Shown here one piece after another: positions 11,960 to 22,300 of a DNA stretch of 64,000 nt (positions are counted from its first letter, which is position 1; every line of letters begins with the position of its first letter). The translations under genes and the position numbers were made by a program. The notes under the pieces are model-generated. The model saw only the letters and a program-made list of their open reading frames with translations, was not told where the DNA came from and searched no databases. This DNA comes from Malurus cyaneus samueli. Its lineage: Eukaryota; Chordata; Aves; Passeriformes; Maluridae. The stretch lies in assembly GCA_009741485.1 (NCBI GenBank), contig CM019216.1, positions 27,979,741 to 28,043,740 of the forward strand. The letters are read 5' to 3'.

Positions 11960-12663
11960 AAGTGTGGGACCCTCAGAAAGGGACGTTCGAGCGGCGACAG
12001 CGCTGGCTCAAGGCAAGGGGGCTGCAGCTGGGGCGAGCACGGCTCACGCCCGAGGGAGCGGCGGCAGCACCGGGAGCCCGAGACTTCCCGGCGCCCCAGG
12101 CATCCCCGCAGCAAACCCACACCCTGCCGCGTGTGGCCCTGCCTCGGGCGAACCGGCAGCCCTGGCGGGAACCCGAGAGAGCACCTGCGGTGCGGAAACC
12201 TGGAGGAGGACGTGAGGAGGGCGGCGGTGCCGAGGCCAGCGCCGCGGCCGTGTGGCCGCCGGACGAGCCCGGGGGGCGACGGGCACAGGGAGGCGCGGCC
12301 GGCCGGGTGCCCGCGTGGGCAGGGCAGAAGCAGCGGCGCCGCGCCTCGGACTCCGCCTCACCGGCAACTAGCTCCCCTCCCTCCTCGTTCCTCCCTCCTC
12401 CAGCGCAGGCTCGCAGCGGCGGAGCATCTCGGCGGCGGCGGCAGCGGCAGCACCCGCCTTCCCGGCCGGCCGGCGGCGCGCACCGCCCCCCGCTCCCGCA
12501 CGCAGCCCGCCGGCGGCGATCCGGAGCCCTCCGCGCCACCGCACCCCGCCCCGCACGCCCACCGCCGGGAGGATGGGCTGCGGGCGGCGGCGCGGCAGCC
12601 CTTGAGCTCCCCGAAGCCGCGGAAACAAAGGGAGCGAGCAGCGGCAGCACCGGGCCGGGGTGG

Positions 12664-12753
12664 ATGCAAGCAACCATGAAAGGCTGGGTCTCCGCCTCCT
12701 CCGCTGCTGCCAGAGAGCTGCTGGCTGCCGCTGCTCGGAGGACTACCCTGTGA
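12664..12753 (+). other. Candidate upstream ORF in the RIMS1 5' UTR (29 codons)
   Basis: An ATG at 12664 opens a 29-codon frame that ends at TGA 12751-12753, 71 bp before the RIMS1 start. A second in-frame ATG at 12676 has A at -3, a better initiation context. The peptide is alanine/arginine rich. If the mRNA 5' end lies upstream of 12664, this uORF could lower RIMS1 translation. Expression and use are inferred only. Confidence 0.4.
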
Positions 12754-12824
12754 AGGGGGCGGAGGAGAGGCTGGCTGGGTTCGCCGTGCAAAGGTAGAAG
12801 GTGTAAGGGAGAGGCGGAAAGAAA

Positions 12825-12988
12825 ATGTCTTCTTCGGTGGGGCCCCGCGGCCCTCGCCCGCCCACGGTGCCCCCCCCGATGCAGGAGCTGCCCGACCTGA
12901 GCCACCTGACAGAAGAGGAGAGGAACATCATCATGGCAGTGATGGACCGGCAGAAAGAGGAGGAAGAAAAAGAAGAGGCCATGCTCAA
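12825..12988 (+). CDS. RIMS1: RIMS1 (RIM1) first coding exon, partial CDS
   Basis: The exon encodes 54 full codons plus two bases, beginning MSSSVGPRGPRPPTVPPP and continuing with QELPDLSHLTEEERNIIMA to the charged stretch MDRQKEEEEKEEAMLK. This matches the RIM1 amino terminus; RIM2 differs in the proline-rich part. RIM1 is a presynaptic active-zone scaffold that binds Rab3 and Munc13 and organises vesicle priming and calcium channels. The segment from LSHLTEEER onward is the start of the long first helix of the Rab3-binding, zinc-finger domain. The start is supported by an in-frame TAA at 12804-12806 and A at -3. The exon ends AA|GTAAGC, with codon 55 split after its second base. From memory, mammalian RIM1 has alanine where this has serine 4. 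The rest of the gene lies beyond the window. Confidence 0.95.
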
Positions 12989-12994
12989 GTAAGC
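12989..12994 (+). other. RIMS1: Splice donor of RIMS1 intron 1 (GTAAGC)
   Basis: GTAAGC directly follows the coding frame at ...ATG CTC AA. It is a strong donor match and agrees with the RIM1 exon 1 boundary: read-through would hit TAA at once. The intron splits codon 55 after base 2. Confidence 0.9.
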
Positions 12995-15900
12995 AGACGC
13001 CAGTCATTCATTCATTCGGGCACTCATTCATGTAGCGATCACCGGCTGGCGGAGCGGGCGCTGCCACAGCGGGAGCCGGCCGGTGCCCGGAGCCCGCCGG
13101 CTTCGCCTTCTCGGCGGGGCTGGCGCCGCGGAGCCCCGGTCCCGCTCCGCTCCCGGCCCGTAACTTCCTGCTCCCCCACCCTGGGCAGCTCCTCCCGAGG
13201 CAGCACCGCCGGGCGAGCCCGGCACGGCGGGACGGAGCGGGACGGGCCCTCCCACCCAAGGGAGCCGGCGGCGCGGGCGAGCGGAAACCCGCCATGGGGA
13301 TGAGGGGCGAGTGGGATTCCTTTGGGGTCCCCAAAACCCCGCCTCTGCCAGGAGGGGCCGCTGGGTGGGGTTTCCCTCCGTGCGGGAGCCTCCGCGACTG
13401 CCGTGCTGCCCCCGCCTGGCTCGGCCCCCGCTGCCGCGGGGCTGGGGCGGCTGCCCCCGCCCGGCACCCCCGGACCCCCGCTCGCCCGCCCGTGCCGCGG
13501 CCCGGCCCGCCTGCGGCGGCTCCAGGCGGGCAGCCCCCGACAGCGGCGCGCTGTGGGGCAGCAGGGCGTTCGTAATTAGGGAATAGATGGAATTAGTCGC
13601 ACTGCTCATTCCAGCGGGCGGGCAGGCGTGCGTGGTGGCGGGACGGCGGGGGAGTGGGTTTATCCCGCTGCCGGCGGCACGGGGAGGGGTGCGGGGAGCG
13701 CGGGGTGTGGGTAGGTGCCATGTTTGGAAACCACATCCCCACAGCCTCTTTTGAACCTTTTCCCTCACCCCCTCGTCCCTGCCGATCAGCGCATGTGACC
13801 ACATTTTCTAGCCTCCTCCGTCAGTCAGAGGCTTCAAACGTAACGTTGCTGAATCGCCTACTGCGAGTGATGAAAATAAACAGATTGGAGTCGTGGCCTG
13901 TGGAGGAGAATCACGGTTTCTCCTCTTCTGACAGCCCGTCAGGCCTGTTCGCTCTGGGCGGGAGGTGGTGGGAGAGGTGACTGGAACAGTGCGAGCCTCT
14001 GACGCCACGCAGACCCTCCGTGCCACAGGAGGTGTATCCTTACCTCACTGTCGCCTGCTTGCGTGCACCTGTGCTCGGAAGGGATGCGCTGAAGGTGTGA
14101 CGTGATCTGGGTGTTTCTTTTGGCTGCATCGGAAATACCCACTTGAGCGATGCAGGTGCCAGCTCTTCCCCACGGCTTTTTGTGACCGAAGGAGACCGAA
14201 CCCCCGCAGGCTTGCGACTTAAGTGTGTTGTGCATGGTGAAGCTGGGACAGCGTTTTAATACGTTGTTGTCCCTGTCCTTTCCTATTCGTGCTTGACTCT
14301 GAATATTGCAACGGCTCCTTGCAATGGTGGGTACTGAGGCCCAGCTGCCAGTGCTGTGCTGGTAAGGAGCTGTTCGGGACTGTGGTGCTTGGATTTCAGT
14401 TCAAGACGAAGAGTTCAGTTTGCTGTTGCAGTTCATTGTGCTTGGGGTGTGGCTACCCCTGGAGGTGGGGTGATTGGAATGAGAAGTGTTCTGAGAAAAT
14501 GCATTGTGTTAGTCACTGTGGGGAAACGTGAGTGAAGGATCCCACCTCAGTTTCTATTAATCAGAAGAAGATTAAATAAAGGAGTAGCTCAAAGGCTCAA
14601 AACTATATGTATACTTCTGTTCCTTGTCCTCCAGCATAGCTACTTCTCTACAAATATTTAGTTTTTATTCTGTGAAGAAGATTACTGGTTCTGTGATGAT
14701 GTTGTAGAGAAATACTATAAATCTTACAGTCACTGTGAGAATGAATTTCTCTTGGTAGGGATGGTATTTTCTTAGCTCTATTCTTTGTTAAACGTTGGCT
14801 GAATAGAATTTTTCTTCCTGGCCTTTTTTTTCTTTTTTTTTTTTTTTTTTTTTCTTTTGCATTGCATTTCTGATTTTCTGGACTGATACATCCTATTCTG
14901 TGAGATTATGGGAATCTTCATCAGTTTTACTAAATTAACTTAGGACACTTTAATATTTAGAAGTGGGCAAAAATTGTTCTTCGTGAATTCAACTGGAAAT
15001 ACTTTGTATTTTCTTCAAAGGTTTGTGATGCCCAAATTTAAAAGTTTATTTCCTTACAAAAGTTCTTTCAAATAATGAGAATAACAGTCTAGGCTCTCCA
15101 CTGGCCTGAGAAATTGTGATTTTAAATAGATTTCTGTCTTTATTTAAAGAACCAGAAATTAAGGGAAAATACACTGGAAAATGTACAAACCCCTATACTC
15201 ATTGTAGCTATATTGTTAGTTTGTAAAAACCAGGTCACAGCAAATAGTTTTCTTTTGGGTTATGATTTGACTCTGAGTGCCGCTAGATTTTATGAGATCA
15301 TTTGCCTTTTCTGTATGCTGAGCACTTTCTTTTTGGGTTAAGAGTCAGACACACCTTTCACAGAGTAACTCTTTTAAGACTGGAATTTCAACAAGAATTT
15401 ACTTTCATAATTTTATAATGGTTTGTTACAAATATACAGCGATACTATCAGATGACACAGCTGTATTAGAGAAGTCACATAGCATCACCATCCCTTCCTA
15501 TTATCTTTATTAAAAAGATTTTCTGATTATCCAAATGTCTCAAAAAAACTGCCACCAGTTTTCATTAAAACCACCTGGTGGAGAAATGTTTCCATCTGTA
15601 ACACCCACATGCAAATCTGTAATTTTCCCTGAAAGTGAAGCTGAGAATCAGTGCTGCAAACTAGGCTACCTTCAATCCTCCTGAGCTGATCAGAGGCCGG
15701 ATATGTGCTGTCTCATGAATCATAAGGGCTAAAAAGGGTGCAGCATTTCTCTCCTGTTCTGGATGTCCTGATAGCAATGGAAGTTTCTAAAACAGTACTT
15801 GCGATTTTCCTTTCCAGCACTCCTCATAGCAGAAAACCATAGGAAGAAATATTGGTTAAACGACTGTATTCTTCACATGGTGATCATAAAATTGTGGATC

Positions 15901-18799
15901 CTGGGGAATTTGAAGTGCTTCTGTGAGTAGATGATATGGATTTCAGAAGAAGTGAAAGCAGTTAGGGTCATCAGTAAAGGAGTTAGGGTCACCCTCTCCT
16001 CTGGGTCTTACCTCTCTGTGTTCCTGATCCCTATTTCTGACTCTGAGCTAAAAGCCTTCTTGTAAACCCTCTCTGCCAGTTCATGCTGACATCAGCACGT
16101 ACTGCAGCATGCCAGCCTGTGAACAGGGTGCTGTTACAGGGTGCAGGACTATGGACACTGCTTTCTCTGCTTGGCGCTGGAGAACCACAAATGTGTCCTT
16201 CCGTCTGAGACCACCTGCTTGGTGCTTTCCATGTTCTTGCCCTATCTGTCAGTTTGTTGGCCTGTTGAGTTTCCTTCATCAGTGTGGGGCTAACAGAATT
16301 TGTCACCCCTCAGGATAAAGACAGACAACTGGCCACAACTGGCCAGTGTGGCTTTCTTTTTCTAGGTACATCTGGTCAGCGGTAGGGACCTCATCTTCCC
16401 CAGATCCTTCCAATCTCAGATTTCACACTGCTGTGGGTGGTTTTTGTGAAAGGGGAGCAGTTTGCTATCCTATGACCTGTTGAATACCTTGGCGTAATGT
16501 GTTGAGGAGTGTGGACTTCTGTGAAGGTTCATTCTTTTGCATCTTTTGTGAACAGGTGTATCTTGGCTTGAGGAGCACTTTGCCATTAACTGATTGCCTT
16601 GAAATTGCCTTCACATCCAAAGGCAGGTTCTGCATTCCTCCCGTAATAGGGACGGTGTCACTAGGTATTCCTGAAGCCATGTCCATGCCTTCATTCAGTG
16701 AACTGTGGTCCCAGTCTGTCATATGGCACTGAAGACTTAAATCCACATAAACACTTTGATGCTTGCCAAGCACTAAGGTGAAACTGAAAGCTCTTGAGTG
16801 CAGTACCACTGTCTGGAAGCAGGGAGCAGGTCCTCCATCTCATCTTGGATCTTTGTGTTTCGTTCCTCTGTGGCTGGGAGAGCATCACCTTCCTGTTTGC
16901 CATGCCTCTGAAAGCATCACTGAGCAATCTGTTGAGTAGGTGGGGCTTTACCATGGTATACGCAACTCTGATCCACTTTTGTTTCCCTGTTTCGTTCTGA
17001 CTTTGCCAGATTTTTTGCATGTCTCTGAAGACTATAGTCTCTATCATCAGTTTGAATGGTACTTGGCCTTAGACACCCAAGCTTTTTCTGTTCTTATATG
17101 AGTAAATGTTTGAATAGGATAGTAGTAAAATTGCCTGCTCTGCAGACTAATTCACATTGGCGGCATTTTTTCCTGTTTTACTTGGTAAATAGTCCTGTAG
17201 CTGGAAGGGAAGAGTTTTATGTTGAGTGGCTGATGTGTAGCCTGAAGTCCACATGTTGCTCAACAGATGACTGATGTGACTAAAAATTGGTGAAGAAGTA
17301 GGAGGGAGTAAATTTTCAATGAGACTGAAGAGAGAAACAAATGGTCGTTTGCAGAAGTGTGTATGTGTGGGGAAATTGAAAGAAAAAAATAGTTTAAAAG
17401 TTTAAAGTGTAAATTTAATCACTAGGTAACCTGAGACAACTATATTGCTTGTGGGTATAAGATGCCTTGAACTGAAAAAATCATAGTTATACACAGCAGA
17501 TTTCAATGGCAGACAAATTACAGAATTATATAAATGGAAGTAGTTAAGATGAAGTTTGTTTGTATATGGTTGTGTGCCTTATCTCACTGGGTTAGGTAGC
17601 AGAGAGCACAGCTAGTTGAGTTCCAGTTCTGTTCAAATTTTGGCCAGTAATTAGGAGGTGGTTCCTAGTTGCTGTAGCATCCGTTTGCTGGAGCAAACTT
17701 AAGTGGGGATAAAAGCTCTTACTAACCTTCTGATGGGACATAAGGCTGTGAAATTGTTGGCTGAGGTAGAGGCAGTAGTAGGAAATTTAACTCAGACATG
17801 GGAGGTGCTTTGTAGTTTTGTTAACTCTAATTGAGTAGCTTCAGTAGAGTAGGTAGCAGGTACGTGAAACGTTCCCATCTTAAAAGTTATCTTGAGATTT
17901 TTAATGGCATTTAATAATTAGGGAAAAGTTGATCCTAACACTCTATTTTGACCACCTAGTATGGTACACAAATGTGATTTGAATAGAACTCAGGTCTCTA
18001 GAATCAATAGGGATATTGCAGCTGCTCATGTTTCAGGGCTGCCATATCCTGGTCATTTGCAGTTGGTGAGAATGTCTGTTTCAGGGTTTGCAAAGTAATC
18101 TCTCTGTAATTTCCTCGGGGCACCTGGAAGCTTCTAGCCTGCCCTACTGCATAACTCAAGATTGTGCTCTCACCCAGTTTTCTGGAGACAGTGTCTTTCC
18201 TTCTCCCTTTCTAGCACTTGGACCACACCTAATGATGTCGAAAACATGGAATACTGCTCAAAGCACAGTGACAGCTGCTGCCACCCTCATTTTGTATAGT
18301 ACTTATGGGCAACATGAGTAAGTAGGGTTCCAAGACCTTCTTAGCTTGTGTAAGTTCCCTGATAATAGTTGCCCTTCCATAAACAGTAGGGAGGGAAGAG
18401 GTAGGATCATTCCTCCTTTCTGTTGAAATGGGCTACTTTGCAGAAATAAAAGTGAGAGTCAAGGGGCCATCTTGAGGAAATCTATCTTATCTTTAAGATA
18501 AAGGGTCGAAAGCTTATATTTAATCCCACTGAGAAACAAAAGAGGAATTGGGAGTACTGGGAACTGGTTGTGCATTTGGCACCAAGGAATTAAAGGATAA
18601 AATAGATAAACAATACCAAAACTCTCTCCTCTGATTCAGACTCCCTCTTATTTATTCTTTCCATGGCTACATGAATCTCTTTCTCTGCAGTGGAGCAGGA
18701 AGAATGGATGCTTCTGCTTGAGAGCCTTTATTTTTTCCTTTGTACTTAGAGTTTGGAACCATTGTGTTTCACACCCTGTGGTGGTGCAGGGAGCAGAGA
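12995..18799 (+). other. RIMS1 intron 1, proximal part
   Basis: Intron sequence. The first 700 bp or so are the tail of the CpG island, with CATT repeats near 13004-13030. Beyond 14.5 kb the DNA is AT-rich, with a T21 run at 14833-14853. A cluster of unexplained minus-strand frames lies at 16031-17047. I see no exon with consensus splice sites and no recognised repeat in the remainder. Confidence 0.6.
16031..17047 (-). other. Unidentified minus-strand ORF cluster, possible decayed gene or repeat
   Basis: Three minus-strand frames (16691-17047, 16465-16809 and 16031-16306) run in consecutive order, and the first two overlap in different frames as if joined by a frameshift. Composition looks protein-like: scattered tryptophans, cysteines and charged residues, for example VLHSRAFSFTLVLGKHQ near the start of the second frame. 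I do not recognise a domain. It could be a processed pseudogene, an old repeat, or chance. Confidence 0.25.
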
Positions 18800-19325
18800 G
18801 CGGGTTACTTTCTATGTGCATGGGTGTCCACTGTGCCCATTGCTTCTGGTTCAGTTACTGGGCACCTCTGGGAAAAGTTTGGCTCTTTAGTCCTCCCTTC
18901 TGGGGATTTACACATGTTAAAATCCTTCTGAGTCTTCTTTTTTTTTTTTTGGCTGAACAGTCCCCATTCTCTCAGCCTTTCCTCATGTGATCTGCTCCCA
19001 TCCCTTATCTGTACTTACGGCTCCTTGCTGCACTGGCTCCAGCATGTCTTTCTTGTACTGAGGAGCCCAGAAGTAGATTTATTATCCAGGTGTGGCAGAG
19101 AGCAAAGATCATCATTTTCAGTCTGCCGGTGATGCTTTTCCAATGCAGCCCAGGATAGCATTGGCCTTCTTTGCTGCAAGCGTATGTTGCTGGCTCAGGT
19201 TCAACTTGGTGTTGACCAAGAATTCTCAGCTGCTTCTCTGCAGAGCTTCTTTCCAGCTGGTTGGCCCCCTGGGATTATTCTCCTTGTGCAGGACTTGGCA
19301 TATCCTTATGCTAAATGTTTTAAGG
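18800..19325 (-). mobile_element. CR1 LINE fragment, minus orientation
   Basis: Read on the minus strand this is CR1 3'-region sequence. Plus-strand landmarks are GGGCACCTCTGGGAAAAG, GGCTGAACAGTCCCC followed by TCTCAGCCTTTCCTCA, CTTTCTTGTACTGAGGAGCC, ATGCAGCCCAGGATAGC and GTGCAGGACTTGGCA. A T12 run near 18939 interrupts it. The terminal octamer repeat is missing or eroded at its 3' end, so the left edge is approximate. Confidence 0.85.
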
Positions 19326-22300
19326 CTTACAAGAAGACTAGTATCTAAACACGTTCTCAAAACATCCAGGGGAAGGATAGCTTTGGTCACTGCTTCTCAT
19401 CTCTTTCTCTTTATTGCCCAAGGCTTTTGCTCGGAGAAGGAGAGGGAGAATTGACAGTGCAGAAACTGTTGTGGCCTTTTGGAAGCATCAGAAAGAATTT
19501 AATGACGTTTGGATCCTCAAGTTTTTGTCAGTCTGAGAGGGCAGGTATGGCCATAAACGTGTTTTGCTAAAGGAGACAACTTGTGGTGACTTCAGAATTG
19601 CAAGGAGTGTTTTCATGCCTTTCAGGGTATTTCAGAAAATTGATGATTTTTGCGCTGGAAGGTGGACTGAGTAGTCTAAGGAGAGTGAAGAGTCGAAACA
19701 TATTTACAACTGCACACAGTCACTAGCAAGGCAATTATGAGACAGTCATTGACTGATCTACTGGGCAGCCATCTCACTGCCAAGGAGGAGCAGGAGACTG
19801 TCAGCAGACAATAGCAGATTGATAGGCATTTCTTAAAAGCTGCAGAAGAGCAGGAGGTGATAGGGGATGACAGACAATAATAAACATCCCCACCGTCTTT
19901 TAGACACAGGCTTCAGATAGGCATAAGCTGAACTTTCGGAACATTTGAGGTGCAGGGTGTTGTCCAGCGCTCCTTTCTGGCCCCCGTTTAAGTGGTTTTA
20001 TTGAAATGCACAGGGCATTATTTCTGTGCATGCGTCTTCCCACATGATTCTCCACTTGATACAAGAATCTGCAAGAGCTTCATTGCTGGCCTTGTCTGAC
20101 ATTGCACTAATACTTTCTAACTAAGAAGTCTGTCATTCTTCTAATTCATGGACATTATCTGTGCCCTGCAGAAGGGTAAAGACAAAGACTGGGTGAAAGA
20201 ACATGATCTCTGGGCAGGAACTTCTCAAAGTACAGAATTGTTATAAACCTTATCTTAAAAGGAATTATGCAGAAGAGGTTTCTTAGAGGGGGAGGGTACC
20301 ATCCTGTTGTTTATTTCCCAGGAAAATAGCAGAGGGAGTACAACATTAAGAGAGATTTGAAATTCTCAGTCTTGTCAATACCCTTTTGTTTCTGAAGACT
20401 CATGTGAAGAATTTTTTGCATCCTTGGATAGGAAAGCAGCTAACAAAGATGTAGCATGCTTCCTTCATCAAGCGGTTACTAAGCATTTTAAGACTTGAGC
20501 TTAACGCCTTAAGAAAAGGCTATTTAAAAATGCTGCTGCCCTTGTATTCAAGCTTGTTTGGAATGCAGGCATTATTGAAGGTGGAAAATGACAAAACTGA
20601 AATTCTGTTTTGGATTGCCAATAGTTAGAGCCAATTATAATTTCTAGCCTGTTTTACCTTCTCCTTCACTGTTCCCACTGGTGGCTGCTGCATTTGTCTA
20701 CTCCCTTGGGCCTATCAGTTTTAGTTAATAGATGTTAGCAAGCAGTTACATTTTGGGGGAAAAAACTTGCATGCCTATAGTTTGACTTCAGTTCCTAGTA
20801 GTGCTAAAACACATTAAAAAATCTTATGTCATCAGTTACAAACACAGAGTGGTTTCATTCTGCTTCTTGGAAATACTTACATAAATTCACAATTACTGCA
20901 ATGATTTACACTTCACCAGGTTTACTTTCACCTCTGTATGATTTATCTCAGTCAAATCCAGGTATTAGATTTGTAAGGATGCAGATAGCTTATCAGATCT
21001 CTACATCTGTCAAGAATTATGATTGTTTTATCCCTCATTTTATACTTCATAGATACAGTAAAATATTATGCAATGATTGTAGTATAGCCTAGTTTGGGAA
21101 TCTAGGCAGTAAATGTTAGTCAGACTTACTTTTGATTTTCACAAGCAGCAGAAAAGAATATCATTGAGTTTGATTTAATAGTTTCTTAGGTAAGACAATT
21201 GGTAGGATAGCATTGAAATTCTTTGTACTTAGAACTGAAGTAATCATCCTCAAAATCTGATTGCATGTCAGATACTTACGTCCAGAGAGAGTTTTAAACA
21301 AGAAAGCCATGTTCCAAATATATTTTCTGGCACTGTTGCAAAGGCAAGAAGAGCTAGTTGCAATTTTCAGAATAATGACATACACAAAACTATTTACACA
21401 CTTGCCACTTTAGAGGCATGGAGAGACATGGAATGATGAATAGCTGTTTCTAGACAGTTCTAGATTAAATTAGAACACCTATTTAGATATTAATTTCTGA
21501 GTTTTTTTTCACATCAGGCATGTCTCATTTGCAGTGTCAGGACATTGTACACTTTGCCTATGGCAAACATAATTCATACTGTTAAAAATAAAGGAATGTA
21601 TATGTCTGTATCTGGAGATTTTTCAGGTATCTGTAATAAAAATGAAGTTTTTTACATCTCGTAATGTTTTTGTCTATTAAGCCCTCCTGGAATCACTGAA
21701 AGTCAGTGTATGCCCTGAGAGTTGCTTTGTGATCAGGGGTGAACCTAGCAGATGGAGCTGCACTTTTTAGTGATGACAGTGGTGGATTTAGCAAAATAAC
21801 TGTTTGAAATGGAGGATCTGGGGTGTCACCAAAAAATAGTTGTCTGTGTGTTTTGGGGCTTATTCTAGTACATTTCCAGAATGTTTGCTTAAATGCCTTG
21901 CATCAAAGTACAGTTATTTTCTTTAAGACCATTAATTACAGTTATTTTTTTGAACTTTGTTATATGAAATTCATTAGGACATTGCTTATGAATGGAATAC
22001 AGCCCAACCACACTATTTTAGTGTAAGTACTATTATATTGCAGGGGAAAAGGGTAGTACTCTTCTAGCAAGCAGCAGAGCACTCTGTTTGTTCTGAAAAT
22101 TGCTAATGGAAGTCTTCACACGCTTGAACGACCTAAGTGTGAAGTGTCTTCTCAAGTGTTTCTCTTGGTTACCAATGCTGCATACTCTGAATTGATCAAA
22201 CAAAGTATTTATGTGTCCAAAACTCTGTCTACGTCTTATGCTAGCAAGTCTAATAAAAGATGCAACATATTTTTTGTACCTTATGTGAGCCTAGTGAGTA

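Larger units (their letters stand above)
11960..13720 (+). promoter_or_regulatory. RIMS1: CpG island promoter of RIMS1
   Basis: A sharp change from AT-rich DNA to a stretch of about 1.7 kb dense in G, C and CpG, centred on the RIMS1 first coding exon. It includes a GC box pair (CCCCGCCCCGC at 12544-12554, an Sp1-type site) and a GGC/GCA-rich stretch around 12430-12455. No convincing TATA box lies close upstream of the coding start, as expected for a CpG-island promoter. The transcription start is not visible; the 5' UTR probably begins within about 12000-12700. Edges are judged by eye. Confidence 0.85.

Noticed and set aside
11894..13804. Long open frames in the CpG island on both strands (261, 263, 344 and 258 codons)
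   Set aside because: They overlap one another in several frames, are Arg/Pro/Ala/Gly rich, and arise because stop codons are rare in GC-rich DNA. Only the RIM1 frame at 12825-12988 matches a known protein.
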